From Saururus chinensis (lineage: Eukaryota > Streptophyta > Magnoliopsida > Piperales > Saururaceae), in NCBI GenBank assembly GCA_035235625.1, contig CP141147.1:22364756-22428755 (forward strand): a stretch of 64,000 nt of DNA, read 5' to 3'. Positions within the stretch are counted from its first letter, which is position 1. Every line of letters starts with the position of its first letter. A model generated the notes under the pieces. The model was not told where the DNA came from. It saw only the letters and a list, made by a program, of their open reading frames with translations, and did not search any database. Positions 24,001 to 37,164 of the stretch are shown here, in pieces. Made by a program: the position numbers and the translations under genes.

Positions 24001-24360
24001 CTCTCCATCAATAATTGCTAGATTTACCACTCTTGTCTCTTTATTGCCAATCAAATAAGTTGAATAGGTCTGATTAGCTACTTCATCTTACTAATTTTTG
24101 TTACATGATCATATGCTTGTTTCATGAACTTGCAATTGTTTTGTGAAAAAGTTCCATTTACCTAATTTGTGCTTCCTTTTTGTACATGTGCTACCGTTCA
24201 ATGTCCCCCATGTATTATTTATTGTTTATACAAGGGAGCTCCAAGTTTCTCAAACTTCTTAGAACTTGTGTGCTTAGCTATACTTATGTGCAACTCCTTC
24301 AGCCAACTTCTTCACGTGCTTTTCCTGGACTTACATTAATATTTCTTCTTAAAATTTCAG

Positions 24361-25145
24361 TGCTTCACCTGGTGGTGCTCTAGATTGTGATATTGACGTA
24401 GAAGAAGAGCAACATAAGGATTTCTTAAAATTGGTATGTCTTGGGAACTGATTTTGTGATTTTGTTCTTCCGCTACATTTTAGTAAGCAGTTGTTTGTGC
24501 ACAAAAAACTATCTTAGTAGTTTGAATAATAACATAAACAGGACCATGTAGAAGGGTATCATGAGCTATTTTCCAAAACTTAAATATACTTCTCAACGAC
24601 TGTTGTAAAGTGGGATGCTGACTTTTATGTTAGAGTGGACGATGATGTACATGTCAATCCTGGTCAGTGGAAGCACATCCTATATGAGCTCTTGTCATGA
24701 ACACATGCTTGAATCTTTCACTTCTGAGCTTAACAGTGCATGGTTGCTTCTATTTTGGCTCGCCATAAATCAAAGGCACGGGTTTATATTGGTTGCATGA
24801 AATCAGGGTCTGTCCTGGCCTAGAAGTAAGATGATAGCTTTTAGTGAAGTTCCTGTGAACATTGTGTCTAAATTTGCTGACAAAAATTAATAAGTTGTTT
24901 GACAAAGGAGCAAAGTACTATGTGCTAGAATACTAGAAGTTTGGTGAGGAAGGGAGCAAGTATTTTAGCCATAGCTAACAAAGACACCCATTTGAATCCA
25001 AATTCCTTTTTTGATAGTGTCATTTATTTTATAGGCATTTACTTCACAGGCATGCAAATGATGATGTTTCTCTGGGTTCATGGTTTATTAGTCTTGATGT
25101 GGAGCATATTGACTAGAGAAATCTCTGTTGTGCTACTCCTCTAGG
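24361..25145 (+). pseudogene. GT31 beta-1,3-galactosyltransferase fragment
   Basis: Family role: Golgi galactosyltransferase acting on arabinogalactan proteins or N-glycans. Exon 24361-24433 (after TTTCAG, before GTATGT) encodes GGALD and EEQHKDFLKL. The next exon starts at 24542 after ACAG and encodes [26 protein letters not shown] (the metal-binding DxD motif at 24638-24646), then pieces matching [45 protein letters not shown] and CCATPL. Multiple stops (TAA after FSKT, TAG in LEY*KF and others) and an insertion of unrelated bases after VNPG destroy it. The intron is retained. N-terminal membrane anchor and galectin parts are absent. Confidence 0.88.
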
Positions 25146-26279
25146 TATTTCTATGTGCAATCTTTTCTATATCATAGACAATTGATGTCCTTTGTCGACC
25201 AAAGTGGTGGAAGAGGAGGATAGCCATGGTCTTTAAATCTTCAGATTCCGCTGCTAAACCCCCCAAAGTTTGACTTGCTCCTCAGTCGGACTCGGTTCTA
25301 CTACATTTTACTCGCCCAGTTTAGTCTTGATCATGTACAAATGGGCTTGGTAACAAATATTCATCTGCTATATCCATTTGTACCTATATCCATTTGTACC
25401 GATGTTTACATGTTCATTTTTGGGACCAGAAATTGGACTGTGCTGCCATTGCTAATTTGATTGCAAGTTCTCACACAATCCTTTTGTAGCTCTGTTGGAT
25501 TCTATATTTCTTGATTGAGCCCCGAATTATCTGTTTTGTATTATTGTGTGTAGTTAATCTTTAATTAGATAAAAACTACTTTCCAAATCCGGAGTTGAAT
25601 TCAGGACTTGTTTTTGTTGCAAAAGCATCCAGTGCTGATGTTCCGAGGTGCATTGAAACTTCTCATGTTTGCTTTATCTTTGGCGGATTTTAGTTTATAA
25701 TTGGATTTCAATTTTGATGTGTGCTCTAATTAACCATTTGTATCTTTCAATTCTATGTTTCTTTGTTAATGAAACAAATAATCTTTGCTTATATGAAAAA
25801 AATGAATTGGCTGCCTAACTGACGGTATTTTGTTTCTATATAAGGTTGACATTTGGGCTTTCACATACATTTGTATTGAGAGCAGTTATTTCTCTGGAAA
25901 TTGGTGAGTTAGCTGAATCCTTCGTCAAACCAACACAAACTAACCCAAACCAGAAGTTCTCTCACCCAAAATAGAATGATTTCATTCATCTGGGAAATAA
26001 GATAAAATATTCATTAGAATTTACCACTGACTATGGACACCGACACATATTCACCGCTGCATTGAAAAAGATTGTAGCATGGATCTTCTCTAGAGTTGTC
26101 AAGTTTTTTTGGTGGCAGGTTAGAATAGTTCATTATCACTATCCATGAAATTTTATTAATGTTATTTTGTCTAAGTTTTTCTTCTCTCATGTAATACCTT
26201 CTTGACAAAGGATATATTATTAGTCGATCGATGAGTTATTTGATAAGTTGGCTTCTATCTCTGTTATCTCCAAACATTG
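25146..26279. other. No gene recognised
   Basis: AT-rich sequence with a short repeat TATCCATTTGTACC near 25370-25400. No coding signal that I can place. Confidence 0.5.
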
Positions 26280-28022
26280 ACCCCTAATATGCAGTCAGCT
26301 GATGAAAATGAAAAGGAAAAAAAGGTGAGATTCCACTCCAAGAAAAGCAATGGAAGGAAAAGCAGTTTAGATAGTCAAGAACAATGCACTTCTTCTATTA
26401 ACACATGGAAGAAAGCTTTCAACGATGCTTGGAAAAGAATTTGTCCCATTCAAGCTACTGGGCATGATTGTGGCTGCTTGCCTGTGCTGGGAAAGTTGGT
26501 AAATAATTGAAATCAATTCCTTGTGAGTCATTGACGTGGATGTGGATGACATACAACCTCCTCAGTTGCTTTTATGTGATGTTATCAGATCATGGAGGAA
26601 TGTGTATCGCAGTCAGATGTGGCAATGTTCAATGTAATTTTGCATGAATCAGATAAAGAGATTCCGACATATCTTTTATCTGACCCCATTAGTAATTTTA
26701 ATGTGCTTCCTGTACCAGTTGGGAGAACCAGCTTTGGCGCTGGTGCAGTTTTGAAAAATGCTATAATTCTTTAGTCAATTAATATACTCCTTGATATGTT
26801 TATGTTGATGACTCTCTAGAATACTTCCCTAGCTTCTTTATCTGAAATTTTCGTTTTTGATGCTCAAGGTTGGTGACTGGTCTCGATTGTTAGCATATTT
26901 ATTTGGCATTGATGCTAACAGAGCAGGACAACATAGAGGATGATGTGAGAGGATCTAAGTCTTTCCATCTCCTTAATGCATTGAGTGACCTCTTAATGCT
27001 CCTGAAAAACTTGCTTTTTGATAGGTCCATATGGAAAGAGGTATCTTTTAGCATATCTTTTTTTTGTTCATCAAATTTATTTTTGCAAGCCCATGAGGAT
27101 CATCTTAGTTTATTTTTGGCTTATGAAGGTATGCCCTACATTTGGTGCTTGTTAAAACACATCCTACATACTTTTGTTCTTGATGAGTTTTGTCGAGATC
27201 CAATACCCGAAAGCTTGCTAGACTTGCTTGATTCTCATATTAGCAAGTTTATTCTTCTCCTCTTTCTGTTGTACTTATGCTTAATTAAGGAAACATTACA
27301 AGCACATCCTACTTCCAAATTTTTTTTGTCAAAACTTGGAAGAGACCTCAGTTGTCACCTCTATATTTGTTTGTTTCACGGTGTTGGTTTGGTTTGGTTG
27401 ATAGCTCGAGCTTTTGAGGTAACTTAGTTTTAATGTACTAATAAAGTGGGGATGTCCCAATGTGTTAGTTTAGTATTTGGTTTGGTTTGCCTTAAGGACA
27501 TTAATTTGGTTGGCTGATAACCGTTTTTGGTGCATCGCTAAGCATCTCGATCTTTTAAGGCAACTTGTTCTGAGAAGTTTTAATATTCCTTTTAAATTTG
27601 TAGCAATTCCATACTACAAAAACTCTAAAATGTCTTGCAGCCACATGGAAAAACTTAATCATAAAATTCATTTCGATCTTTTTTCATTGATTAGCATTTT
27701 TTTATTGCAACTGCTCGCAGGAGTATGTGGAGGTTAGGGAAGGGTTCATCAGAAAATTTCCTTGTGACGCTGCTACAATCAACTATACCCCACCTTCAAT
27801 AGCCTTCGTTAATGGAGTAACAGTTAATGTTGGAAGCAAATCAAAGTTAACGAGGAGTGGATTCTTGATTCTCTGTAAAGGTCAGAGAGTGATGGCAAGC
27901 TTGAAGAATTAGAGTCCCTTCTAAGTTCAATAGTCATTGACAATAGGCAGCTTTCTCGCTCAAAAGTGAAAAATGTTAACAAAGACAAGTCAGCTAAATT
28001 TGGTTTGCTGCATGAGGTGTGG
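26280..28022 (+). pseudogene. Plant gar2-like/NT-C2-type protein, C-terminal fragment
   Basis: Matches, from memory, the C-terminal half of a large plant protein annotated as nucleolar gar2-like or NT-C2 domain protein; the function is poorly known. Pieces in order: KKVRFHSKKSNGRKSSLDSQ and WKKAFNDAWKRICPIQATGH with HDCGCLPVLGKLV (26310-26500); IMEECVSQSDVAMFNVIL and SFGAGAVLKNAI (26589-26760); DWSRLLAYLFGID (26876-26914); SFHLLNALSDLLML (26960-27003); LKHILHTFVLDEFCRDPIPE (27150-27210); KFPCDAATINYTPPS (27750-27795); and, in a shifted frame, KLEELESLLSSIVIDNRQLS and KFGLLHEVW to about 28020. Stops and frameshifts separate the pieces. Introns persist. Fragment status is certain; the family name is less so. 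Confidence 0.8.
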
Positions 28023-29847
28023 CTGGGTGGAGATTGATTTTTTCCTTTTACAGGATGGATAAGCTACATTTATCATTTTCCTAAAATTATATGTCTTGCA
28101 TAGTGTAAATTTCTTGGTGGCAATAAGATTAAGATATACATGAAGGCCTCCATGTAAAGAAATTTCAATGACTCAATAATAGTTAAGTTAATTTGATGCA
28201 CATGAAGCCGTATTTGTCTAATCCAATTGTCTTCATAGTTGAAATGCTTGGAACATAATTAGAAAATTCAAGTATTGTTCACGTGGTACATATGCAAATT
28301 AATTAAATTACCAAAGAGAATAATTCAGTAGTGTTGCAAGGATTTCACTTAATGACGACTTATAAATTTGATACACTTCCGAATCAACTTAATAATTAAG
28401 TGAAAGATAAGGAAGGATCAAATAGTTTTTTTTAACTAAGTGAAGCATCTCACTTAATAAAGGTTGTCAAAGTAGGGCCTTTGTGTCAGCTCTTCAACAT
28501 ACTGTAAGCATGACTGACACTACTTTGTACAAAAAAGAAAAAGAACAATGATTTACTTATCCATCAGGAATTTCTTATAATTTACTTTTTATATTAGAAA
28601 TTGTCATTTCATCTAATGGTCGGATGTGGGAGGGTTGCAAGCATGTAATTAATCCTAGAAATTATGAAACAGGACAAATTTTGTTAATTTCATGTCTTCA
28701 CTATCCAACTTCCAATTTGAGTAAATATTTGGTAGAAAATGATTAGATGAGGAGCTTCCCACCTCTTAGTTTAGCCAGCTAACCCCCTTTAACATAGCCA
28801 ATAGATATCTACTGTCTATACATAGATGGGGCGGGCTGACTAAAACAAGTGATGGTAAGACTCCTCATCCATAATGATTTTCATAAAATATTTTCTATCC
28901 AGTAAATGCAAAAGCATTTTTGTCCAATTCAGGGAAATTCTACTTTGTTTAAAGAAAGTGATGGACATTTATGCATTGCAATTACCAATTTCTTAATCAT
29001 GTGTTATTTTTTTGGTGTTTACCAAAATTTTGGGTAGTAGTGCAAAGGAAAGCTTGTGCTTTTTTTTGGATACTTTCATGTTATGTTCATTTGGTGTTTT
29101 ATATATGAGGTTTGTACTTTAAATTGTTTTCTCCCTTTTGTATCATAGTTCATATTCATAGATGAAGGTTGTGTGCAATATGAAATTTCTTTCATTAAAT
29201 GATAGTTTGTAATGAATATGCATGCACTATATGGTCGTTGTGTTTGGTATGCAATATATTTTATTCAATGTATTTTGTTTTGTCTGAACATTTTACCATG
29301 GCATGATTGTTGCAATTTGGTGATGAGTTCCATGTTTAATATGTTCTTTAAAATTCATTTTTTGGTGGGTTCATAGGGATATTGGAGACTTTATTTCTAG
29401 TTTTCATGCCTTATTTAATTGTTCTATATCTTTAGAATGTAACTGTTATGCCTGGTGTTATGCTTGGTGATTTTTTTCGGTGTGATTATTTATTTGTACA
29501 CCAACTTAGGTACTTAATTTTGGTATTTTTGGTATGTTTTAGGAATCACCTAGAGATGGATTGTCCATGGATGCTTACTTCTTTTGAGTGAATGCCATTT
29601 GATTGTGCTTTAAAAAAGTTTGTCCTTGGTGAAGAAGATACATGAGCATGAATGTATCAAACTACCAATAACCAATCGTGAGGAATCACTAATTTGTCCT
29701 GCGCCATGATGAATGACTTCTAGGCCACTATATAGTGTAGATAACATCACGAGGTCATGGGGAACCAGTCATGGAGCCCAGTTGGGCTAGACATGTCCTA
29801 TAATTTGCTTGTGTAACATATAGTTGTTCTTCTATATTTGGTTCTCA
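28023..29847. other. No gene recognised
   Basis: AT-rich, with short repeated CTCACTTAATAA/TTAAGTGAA motifs near 28340-28460. No terminus or coding signal identified. Confidence 0.5.
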
Positions 29848-30781
29848 AAATAATCTTTTTTTAATAGTTTTAATCTTTTGGTACCCTCATAGGTGGAGTT
29901 CTCAATTGGTATGTCTGATATCTTGTGTCGGTTTATATTATGACATTTATAGCATGTCATATATCTTATCGCTTTTGCAGGTCTTTCTTTTCTCCATATG
30001 ATGTTATGCGGACATATCCACATTTGGTGATTGTGGGAACTGGATTTGATTTTGGATTTCTTGTGATTAGATTATCGCCATTTAAGTATTCTTGTTTTGT
30101 ATTGGTACTATTTTATTTTCTTCATCAGAACATTTGAATATGATGCATTTATAAATCTTGGACTTAATTTGTACTGGATAATAACAGTTTGTTTATAAAT
30201 AATTTTTAGGATTTTTTGAGGTTTGGGAAAATTTTTGGTAGTTAATTTTTTTTAAATTGTCTTGATTTACGTGATAATAAATTAATATATCTTTTTGTTG
30301 GGTTCACTTTATAATTTTTTTGGGTAAATTTATTCAGGGTAGGAGACTCTCAATTTGGCAAATGATAAAAAAGTTGCCAATTCATCCTGAGAGTTGGTGA
30401 AGAGGAAAATGAAATGCTAGAAATGCCATGTCCATTCCCTTTCTCCTGCATGTGGCAATGGTTTCTTTATCCTAGCTAAGATATTTTTACTTTTGCATCT
30501 ATTTTTGCTTTCTATACTGTAATCTTCAAATAACATGTGCCAATGTTTTGGTATTTTGTGTACAAATAGACAACGAAGACAATGAGACAACTCTTCTGTA
30601 CACATGTTTCATTTATATTTGCGATAATTGTCGTTGGAGGCAGACTTGCACATATGTAAGTTTTTAGAGCATATTTCCATCTTCCTAATTTTACTATTAT
30701 AATTTATAATCTAAGTTTGAATTTTTTTTAGAGTATTTTAGTGGAAAAGATAGATTTTGCTTAGGACTAATAAAAACCCTA
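29848..30781. repeat. Threefold repeat, unit 1 (934 bp)
   Basis: Starts AATAATCTTTTTTTAA. Contains a polypyrimidine-GCAG acceptor-like site before a conserved stretch encoding YDVMRTYPHLVIVGTGFDFG, a block with CTATACTGTAATCTTCAAAT, and a conserved stretch encoding IYICDNCRW before TATGTAAG. The protein stretches are not recognised; they may be exons of an unknown gene or coincidence. Confidence 0.8.
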
Positions 30782-32202
30782 AATAATCTTTTTTTAACTA
30801 TTTAACCTTTTAGTGCAGTCTTAGGTGGAGTTCTCAACTGGTATGTGTGATATCTTGTGTCGGTTTATGTTATGACCTTTGTAGCATGTCATATATCTAA
30901 TGACTTTTGCAGGTCTTCCTTGTCTCTATCTGATGTCATGCAGACATATCCACATTTGGTGATTGTGGGAACTGAATTTGATTTTATATTTCTTGTGATT
31001 AGATTACTGCTATTTAATTATTCTATTTTTTGATTGCTGTATTTTATTTTCTTCACTGGAACATTTTAATATGTAATGCATATATAAATATTGGACTTAA
31101 TTTGTACTGGATAACAACTATTTGTTTATAAATAATATATAGACTTTTTTGAGGTTTGGGAATTTTTTTTGTAATTAAACCTTTTTCAAAATTGTCTTGA
31201 TTTGCATAATAATAAATTAAAATATGTTTGTATTTGCTTCACTTTACAATTTGTTTGGCTAAATTTATTCCGGGTAGGAGACTCTCAATTCAGCGAATGA
31301 TAAAAAAAGTTGCAATTCCTCCTGAGAACTGGTGAAGAGGAAAATGAAATGCCAGATATGCTAGTCCACTCCTTCTCTGCCTAATTTTACTATTGTGATT
31401 TATTATCTAAATTTCAATTTTTTTAGAGTTTATTTTAGTACAAAAGATGGATTTTGCTTAGGACTAAGAAAAACCCTAATTTATGGGTAGGGATAATTAA
31501 TTATGGAAAGGTTGTGACAACATTTATTTAGACACCCAATTTAGAGTGTTTTCAGGAGGAAATTATGGTTGAAAAGCTACGAGGAGTGGAATTGTCAAAT
31601 AAATTTAAAGAAATGGTTGCTCAACTCACCTTGTATATAAAAGTTCAAATTCTTAAATTTTAGTTCGGGTCTTGATTTATAGAATTGTTGCACAAGAATG
31701 TTTTCATTTGAATTTTTTTTATCTACTTTAATGGCCGCTCACTTTACTGTTGACATTTTTATACTAAAAATAGCCATCGTTTACTATACAATTTCAAACC
31801 ATAAGCATACGGTAATTCGCATTTCTTTATTTTTTTCGTATTATTGCAGCTATTGTTGAGGGAGCTCATTATCCAAAACAAAGATGTGAGCAAAGGTTTT
31901 ATATTTTTACTTTTGCTTCTATTTTAGCTTTATATAGTGTAATCTTCAAATTACTTGTACCAATGTTTTGGTCTTTTGTGTGCAAATAGACAACGAACAC
32001 ATTGAGGCAGCGCTTCTGTACACACGTTTCATTTATATCTGCAATAATTGTCTTTGGAGGTGGACTTGCACGTATGTAAGTTTTTAGAGCATATTTCTAT
32101 CTTCCTAATTTTACTGTTATGATGTATAATCTCAGTTTGAATTTTTTTAGAGTCTATTTTAGTGGAAAAGAGAGATTTTGCTTAGGACTAATAAAAACCC
32201 TA
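30782..32202. repeat. Threefold repeat, unit 2 (1421 bp)
   Basis: Same start as unit 1. It includes an extra approximately 510-bp block (31381-31893) with a coding-like stretch VEKLRGVELSNKFKEMVAQL and ending in LLRELIIQNKDVSKG, placed before the IYICDNC block. The YDVMRTYPH-like stretch is degraded (SDVMQTYPH). Confidence 0.8.
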
Positions 32203-33530
32203 AATAATCTTTTTTTAATTGCTTTAACCTTTTGGTGCACTCTTAGGCAGAGTTCTCAACTGGTATCTCTTGATATATTGTGTCGGTTCATGTTATGACC
32301 ATTATAGCATGTCATATATCTTATGGCTTTTGTTGTTCTTGTCTCCATATGATGTGATGCGTACGTATCTACATTTGGTGATTGTGGGAACTGGATTTGA
32401 TTTTGGATTTCTTGTGATTAGATTATTGCTATTTAATTATTCTATTTTTGAATTGGTGCTATTTTATTTTCTTCATCAGAACATTTTAATATGTGACGCA
32501 TATGTAAAACTTGGACTTAATTTGTGCTGGATAATAACAATTTGTTTATAAATAATTTTAAGAATTTCTTGAGGTTTGGGGAAATTTTTTGTAGTTAAAC
32601 CTTTTTTAAAATTGTCTTGATAATAAATTAATATATCTTTGTAGTGGTTTCACTTTACAGTTTGTTTAGCTAAATTTATTCAAGGTAGGACACTCTTGAT
32701 TCAGTGAATGATAAAAAAGTTGCCAAGTCAACCTAAGAACTGGTGAAGAGGAAAATGAAAAGCCAGATATGCGATGTCTAATCCCTTTCTCCTGCATGTG
32801 GCAATGGTTTCTTTATCCCGGCTAAGATATTCTTACTTTTGCTCCTAATTTTTCTTTCTGTAGTGCAATCTTCAAATTACATGTGCCAATATTTTGGTCT
32901 TTTGTGTACCAATAGATAATGAAGACATTGAGACTTTCATTTATATGTGTGATAATCATCTTTGGAGGCAAACTTGCACATACGTAAGTTTTTAGTGCAT
33001 ATTTCCATCTTCCTAATTTTACTGTTATGATTTATAATATAAGTTTGAATTTTTTTAGAGTCTATTTTAGTAGAAAAGATGGATTTTGCTTAGGACTAAT
33101 AAAAACCCTAATTTATGGGTAGGGATCATTAGTTATGGCAAGGTTGTGACAACATTTATTTAGGCACCCAATTTGGAGTGTTTCAAGGAGGAGATTATGG
33201 TTGAAAAGCTACGATGAGTGGAATTGTCAGATAAGTTTAAAGAAATGGTTGCTCAACTAATTTGTATATGGAAGGTCAAATTCTTAAATTTTAGTTCGGG
33301 TCTTAATTTATAGAATTATTGTACAAGAATGTTTTCATTTTAAATTTTTTTTATTTGCTTTAATGGTCGCACTATGTACTGTTGGCGTTTTTATAGTAAA
33401 AATAGTCATTGTTTACTATATAAATTCAAAACATTAGCCTATGGTCATTCACATTTGATTGCTTTTTTTTCATATTATTGTTGCTATTGTCAAGGGAGCT
33501 TATTATCCGGAACAAAGGTGTGAGCAAAGG
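32203..33530. repeat. Threefold repeat, unit 3 (about 1330 bp)
   Basis: Contains all blocks in a different order: YDVMRTYLHLVIVGTGFDFG, then CDNHLWRQTC, then the VEKL...LLRELIIRNKGVSKG block. Followed by a short open stretch to 33690 with no recognised match. Confidence 0.8.
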
Positions 33531-36235
33531 TTTTAGTTTACTGCCTTATGAAGAGATCCATAAAGAGGAAGTTGGCAAAGAACGATGTCATGAATGGAGA
33601 GGGATTCTAATTATTCATAGACAAGGAAGATATAGATATTGTGATCCCTTTTCTGATCCCTTCAGCTATTGTGGGAAAAGAGACTTGTGACATTATTGTA
33701 TCTTATATTCAATTCAAATTGCCAATTTTCCTAATATTCTGCTTTACATAGTTTATGTGTTGAAGAATATTGTAAAGGCTTGAAAAATAGATTGGAATGA
33801 TCAGTTTTTTTTTAGGTTGTATGAACTATGTGTTGTATTGTTACAATAGATATTGATTTTTCCCTTTTTATAGGAATTGTGTTTTGTGGTGGTTGTGTGG
33901 GAAGAAAGTCTACTTGTATGATAGTTTTTTAAATATGTTTGTCACATGTATATATTTTCAGTTCGGTCACTTAAGAAACACTTGATCTTGGAAAGTATGT
34001 TTGTAGAAGTTGAAGTAAGTATCATCTTACTGGAAGTAAAGATCATAATATATATAGATGCATATTGTAATAATCAATCATTGGGCAACTCAATCACCTA
34101 AAATATAAAGTCAAGTAACAAGTGGAATTTCAAAGACAAAAAGTGGCAACTTGTTTAGGTTTCTTCGAGCATGAACATAATAAATTTGTGAATAAGCTAT
34201 AATGAAGATATTTTCTTTTCGGTAACACCTTAATGTGTACAAAATTGAGATAGCAAGTGGACTCTTGAAATCTCATCTTTTGGCCTGTACTTCTCATGGA
34301 GCATCTTGCATTTGTATGAATGTTTATAAAAATTATTGTTGATAGATGTTCATTAATTTCCCTTGTTGTAACCAAGAGTATGGGTGTAACCTTGTCACCA
34401 TTGGGGTGAGAGTAGGTAATAGTTTGTATCGTTCAAATTAATTGACCTTATTTATCAATATTACTCTCATAACATGTACCCACATTTCAAAAAATTGATA
34501 ATGTGAAGGCTTAGACATGTACGAACTTTTCTATGCTATGCAAATGGAGTGTTAATAGCAGTTCAAACTATGACATCCACTATATTAAGTGGGATTATGG
34601 AATGTATAATTTGGGGTCAGCCTTCAATAATTTTAGAGTAGAAGATTCGAATGTTCTTATGTACACTTTCATGAGTTTGGGATTAAAACTATTCTTTGCG
34701 TAGACCGGATGGTATGTTGCTCCTCTTTCTTGGAATAGCGGTTAATCTATGTTTTAATATTTGTATGTCCTTAATGGCTTTTGGCATACATCACTATTGT
34801 CCCATAGTATTTTTTCCAAAAAATTCAAACACATTTGATTTCCATTTTTAATTTTTTTATGTTGTAGAAAAAAATAATAGCATAATCAATGATAAAAAAT
34901 TAACAATGTACATGTAAATAAAATAGTGGGCAACATTGGAAGTATTGTGTAATAAATGTATTTCAAATAAGCTTAAGGACAAGTTTTATAAGATAATTTA
35001 GTCAAGCAAAAATGTAACTAGCACATCTTTATGACATGCAGTGTTTAAATTCTTCAGTTTGAAGTTATTATTGCGATTGGCAGACACATACTAATATATT
35101 CAAAGTTCAAACGTAGTCCATCAAGGAGACAAAATTAATTAATGAACTTCAAAATAAAAGGACCAAGTGAGAGAAAAACCTTAAGCGGTATCACCTCCTG
35201 AGTAGGTGGTAAGGAGGGAAATCATATACTAAATAGGAACATTACATTATACAAGGTTCGAGCAATTTTACCACCTAAAGACAACCAAAAGGAATCACTT
35301 CAGGTGTTAGGAGAATAAAAAGTTCAAAGAAGAAAAGAAAGACATACCATACAATACAAATATTGGTCAAGCAAATTGTGACTCAAACTAAATAAATAAC
35401 AATTACTTACTTCAATGTAAATTTGGTAAAAGTTGAAAAAATAAAAATTAAAAAATGGACATACCGTGTTTGTGACCATGTCTTCTTAACAATCGGTCAT
35501 GGTCACAATCATGACAATAAATGGTTATGTTAATCGGTCATGGTCACGATCAGTGTTTGACCCTGGCCAAATGACCATTTTCCACCCCTACGTACACAGG
35601 AATTTGATTCATCTAAATTTGTTCCTTCATTGTCAGCATGTATCTCAGCACAACTATATTTGTCCCTTCATTGTTAGCATATATCTCAGCAGGTTACTTG
35701 TTGTAGTTGACACTTATGTTTTTAGTTCCCTTTCCACTATAGTTGTATTAAATATAATAAAATTGTAAAGCAGTGAGACTACTTAGTTGACGATTTTTTC
35801 TTGAAGTGTATCATGTAAGTAGGTTATGTTAAAATTTACTTCTTTCCCCTTTGAATTTTATACTCCATTTTAGTTAGCATGTGTAGTTTCTATTTATACA
35901 AATAGTTTAATTCATTAATACTTGAATTGTCGGATCACTTTCAAGCAATCAGACACGAGATCATTAATTTGGATGTTACTACATGCAATTCAATGGTTCT
36001 TCTTGAGGAATATGGCCAAAATCTCCCAGTTTCAATGATCTTCACATAAACTACTAATTTAATCATGTCATTCTATAATTAATCCACCATATTCCAATAG
36101 GTTTTTATTATAAGAAATATTGCTTTGAACCTTTTATCAATATCCTCTATAAAGCACTGGCCCAAGTTTGACCAAGTTCTAACTTTTTTATGGGAAAAGA
36201 CCGATGACTCTATTGAATGGTTACTTATTTATGTG
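33531..36235. other. No gene recognised
   Basis: AT-rich. A twofold short repeat AATCGGTCATGGTCAC lies at 35492-35550, and GTCCCTTCATTGT/AGCATRTATCTCAGCA repeats at 35620-35695. Nothing else identified. Confidence 0.5.
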
Positions 36236-36239
36236 TTCT

Positions 36240-36560
36240 TCTGATTAAGTGTGACTAAAAATATGGTGGGTTCGTGGGGGTATCCCGAGTATTTGATTAA
36301 CTTCCCTCGCGTTTTTTGTTATTTACGGCCATTTTTGTATGTGTGCCCTACCTTTTTGACTTCCCTGACATTATCTATTATACTTCATTGATCATAGTTA
36401 ATTGTGGCCTATTTTTTTTGTAGGTGTGCATACTCAAGGTTGCTTTCATGCCTAATTATCAGTTGTAGATTTGGTAAACTTTGTATGGTGTTTTTATTTG
36501 GTAGGTGTATTTAATTAATATTATTTTTATACCTAATTAATACCATGACACATTTGCCAC
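36240..36560. repeat. Repeat block related to 21.3-22.0 kb
   Basis: Contains GGGTTCGTGGGGGTATCCCGAG and TTTTTATTTGGTAGGTGTATTTAATT, resembling the tandem repeats at 21300-22000. Both precede plus-strand gene fragments, so this may be a recurrent element end. Confidence 0.55.
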
Positions 36561-36759
36561 AACTGTAATAAAGTTAACGACATGCTACTTCAGCTTCCCT
36601 TTATTCCTACCATTTTAACTTCCCTTCAATTTAGTGGAACCACTTCAAGTGCATCTATTGTCACCATCAACTGCTACTACCACCAAGTGGGTACCTCTCG
36701 CATCCTCTCTCTCTCTCTTCCCCTTGCTCTGCCCACTGAATGTTTCTTGTCTGGTGAGG

Positions 36760-37164
36760 CAAACTCTTCACTTTGTGGCTTTGGACAATGGGAATAGAAT
36801 AGTGATAAGGAAGACGCTAGATTTCAAATATCGATCAGTTTTTTTATCACAAATTGTTTTTAAACAATAAGAAAGTGGCAAAATAGAGCCACTCAAGATT
36901 TCTATTAGGCCGAGGCTAGAGAGGATGTCTTCAAGTGATCTGAGTGAGATTGGAAATAAGAGGTGCCATGTGCGATTTGTTGAAGAGAGGAAGGAGGAAT
37001 ATGAAAGAGAAAGAGCTTGCATCTTTGATGGTTCTAACAATGGGGACTCAGAAGGAATGTCTTCTTTTGTTGATGGAAGGAAAAGCTCATCTTCTCCTGA
37101 AGCTACTGAAGAGGACAACAACTGTTACATGAACATGATCAATGAGATCGAGAAAACAAACTAG
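36760..37164 (+). pseudogene. Possible R3H/SUZ-domain protein fragment
   Basis: One stretch encodes LDNGNRIVIRKT, resembling text after the R3H domain in plant nucleic-acid-binding proteins. A later one encodes KISIRPRLERMSSSD and then RFVEERKEEYERERACIFDG, which fits the SUZ motif (EERxxEYxxARxRIF). The frame is open from 36925 to a TAG at 37162 and is acidic and Ser-rich. A stop and a shift separate the two parts. The identification rests on short motifs only, so it is tentative. Same strand as the other gene fragments. Confidence 0.45.
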
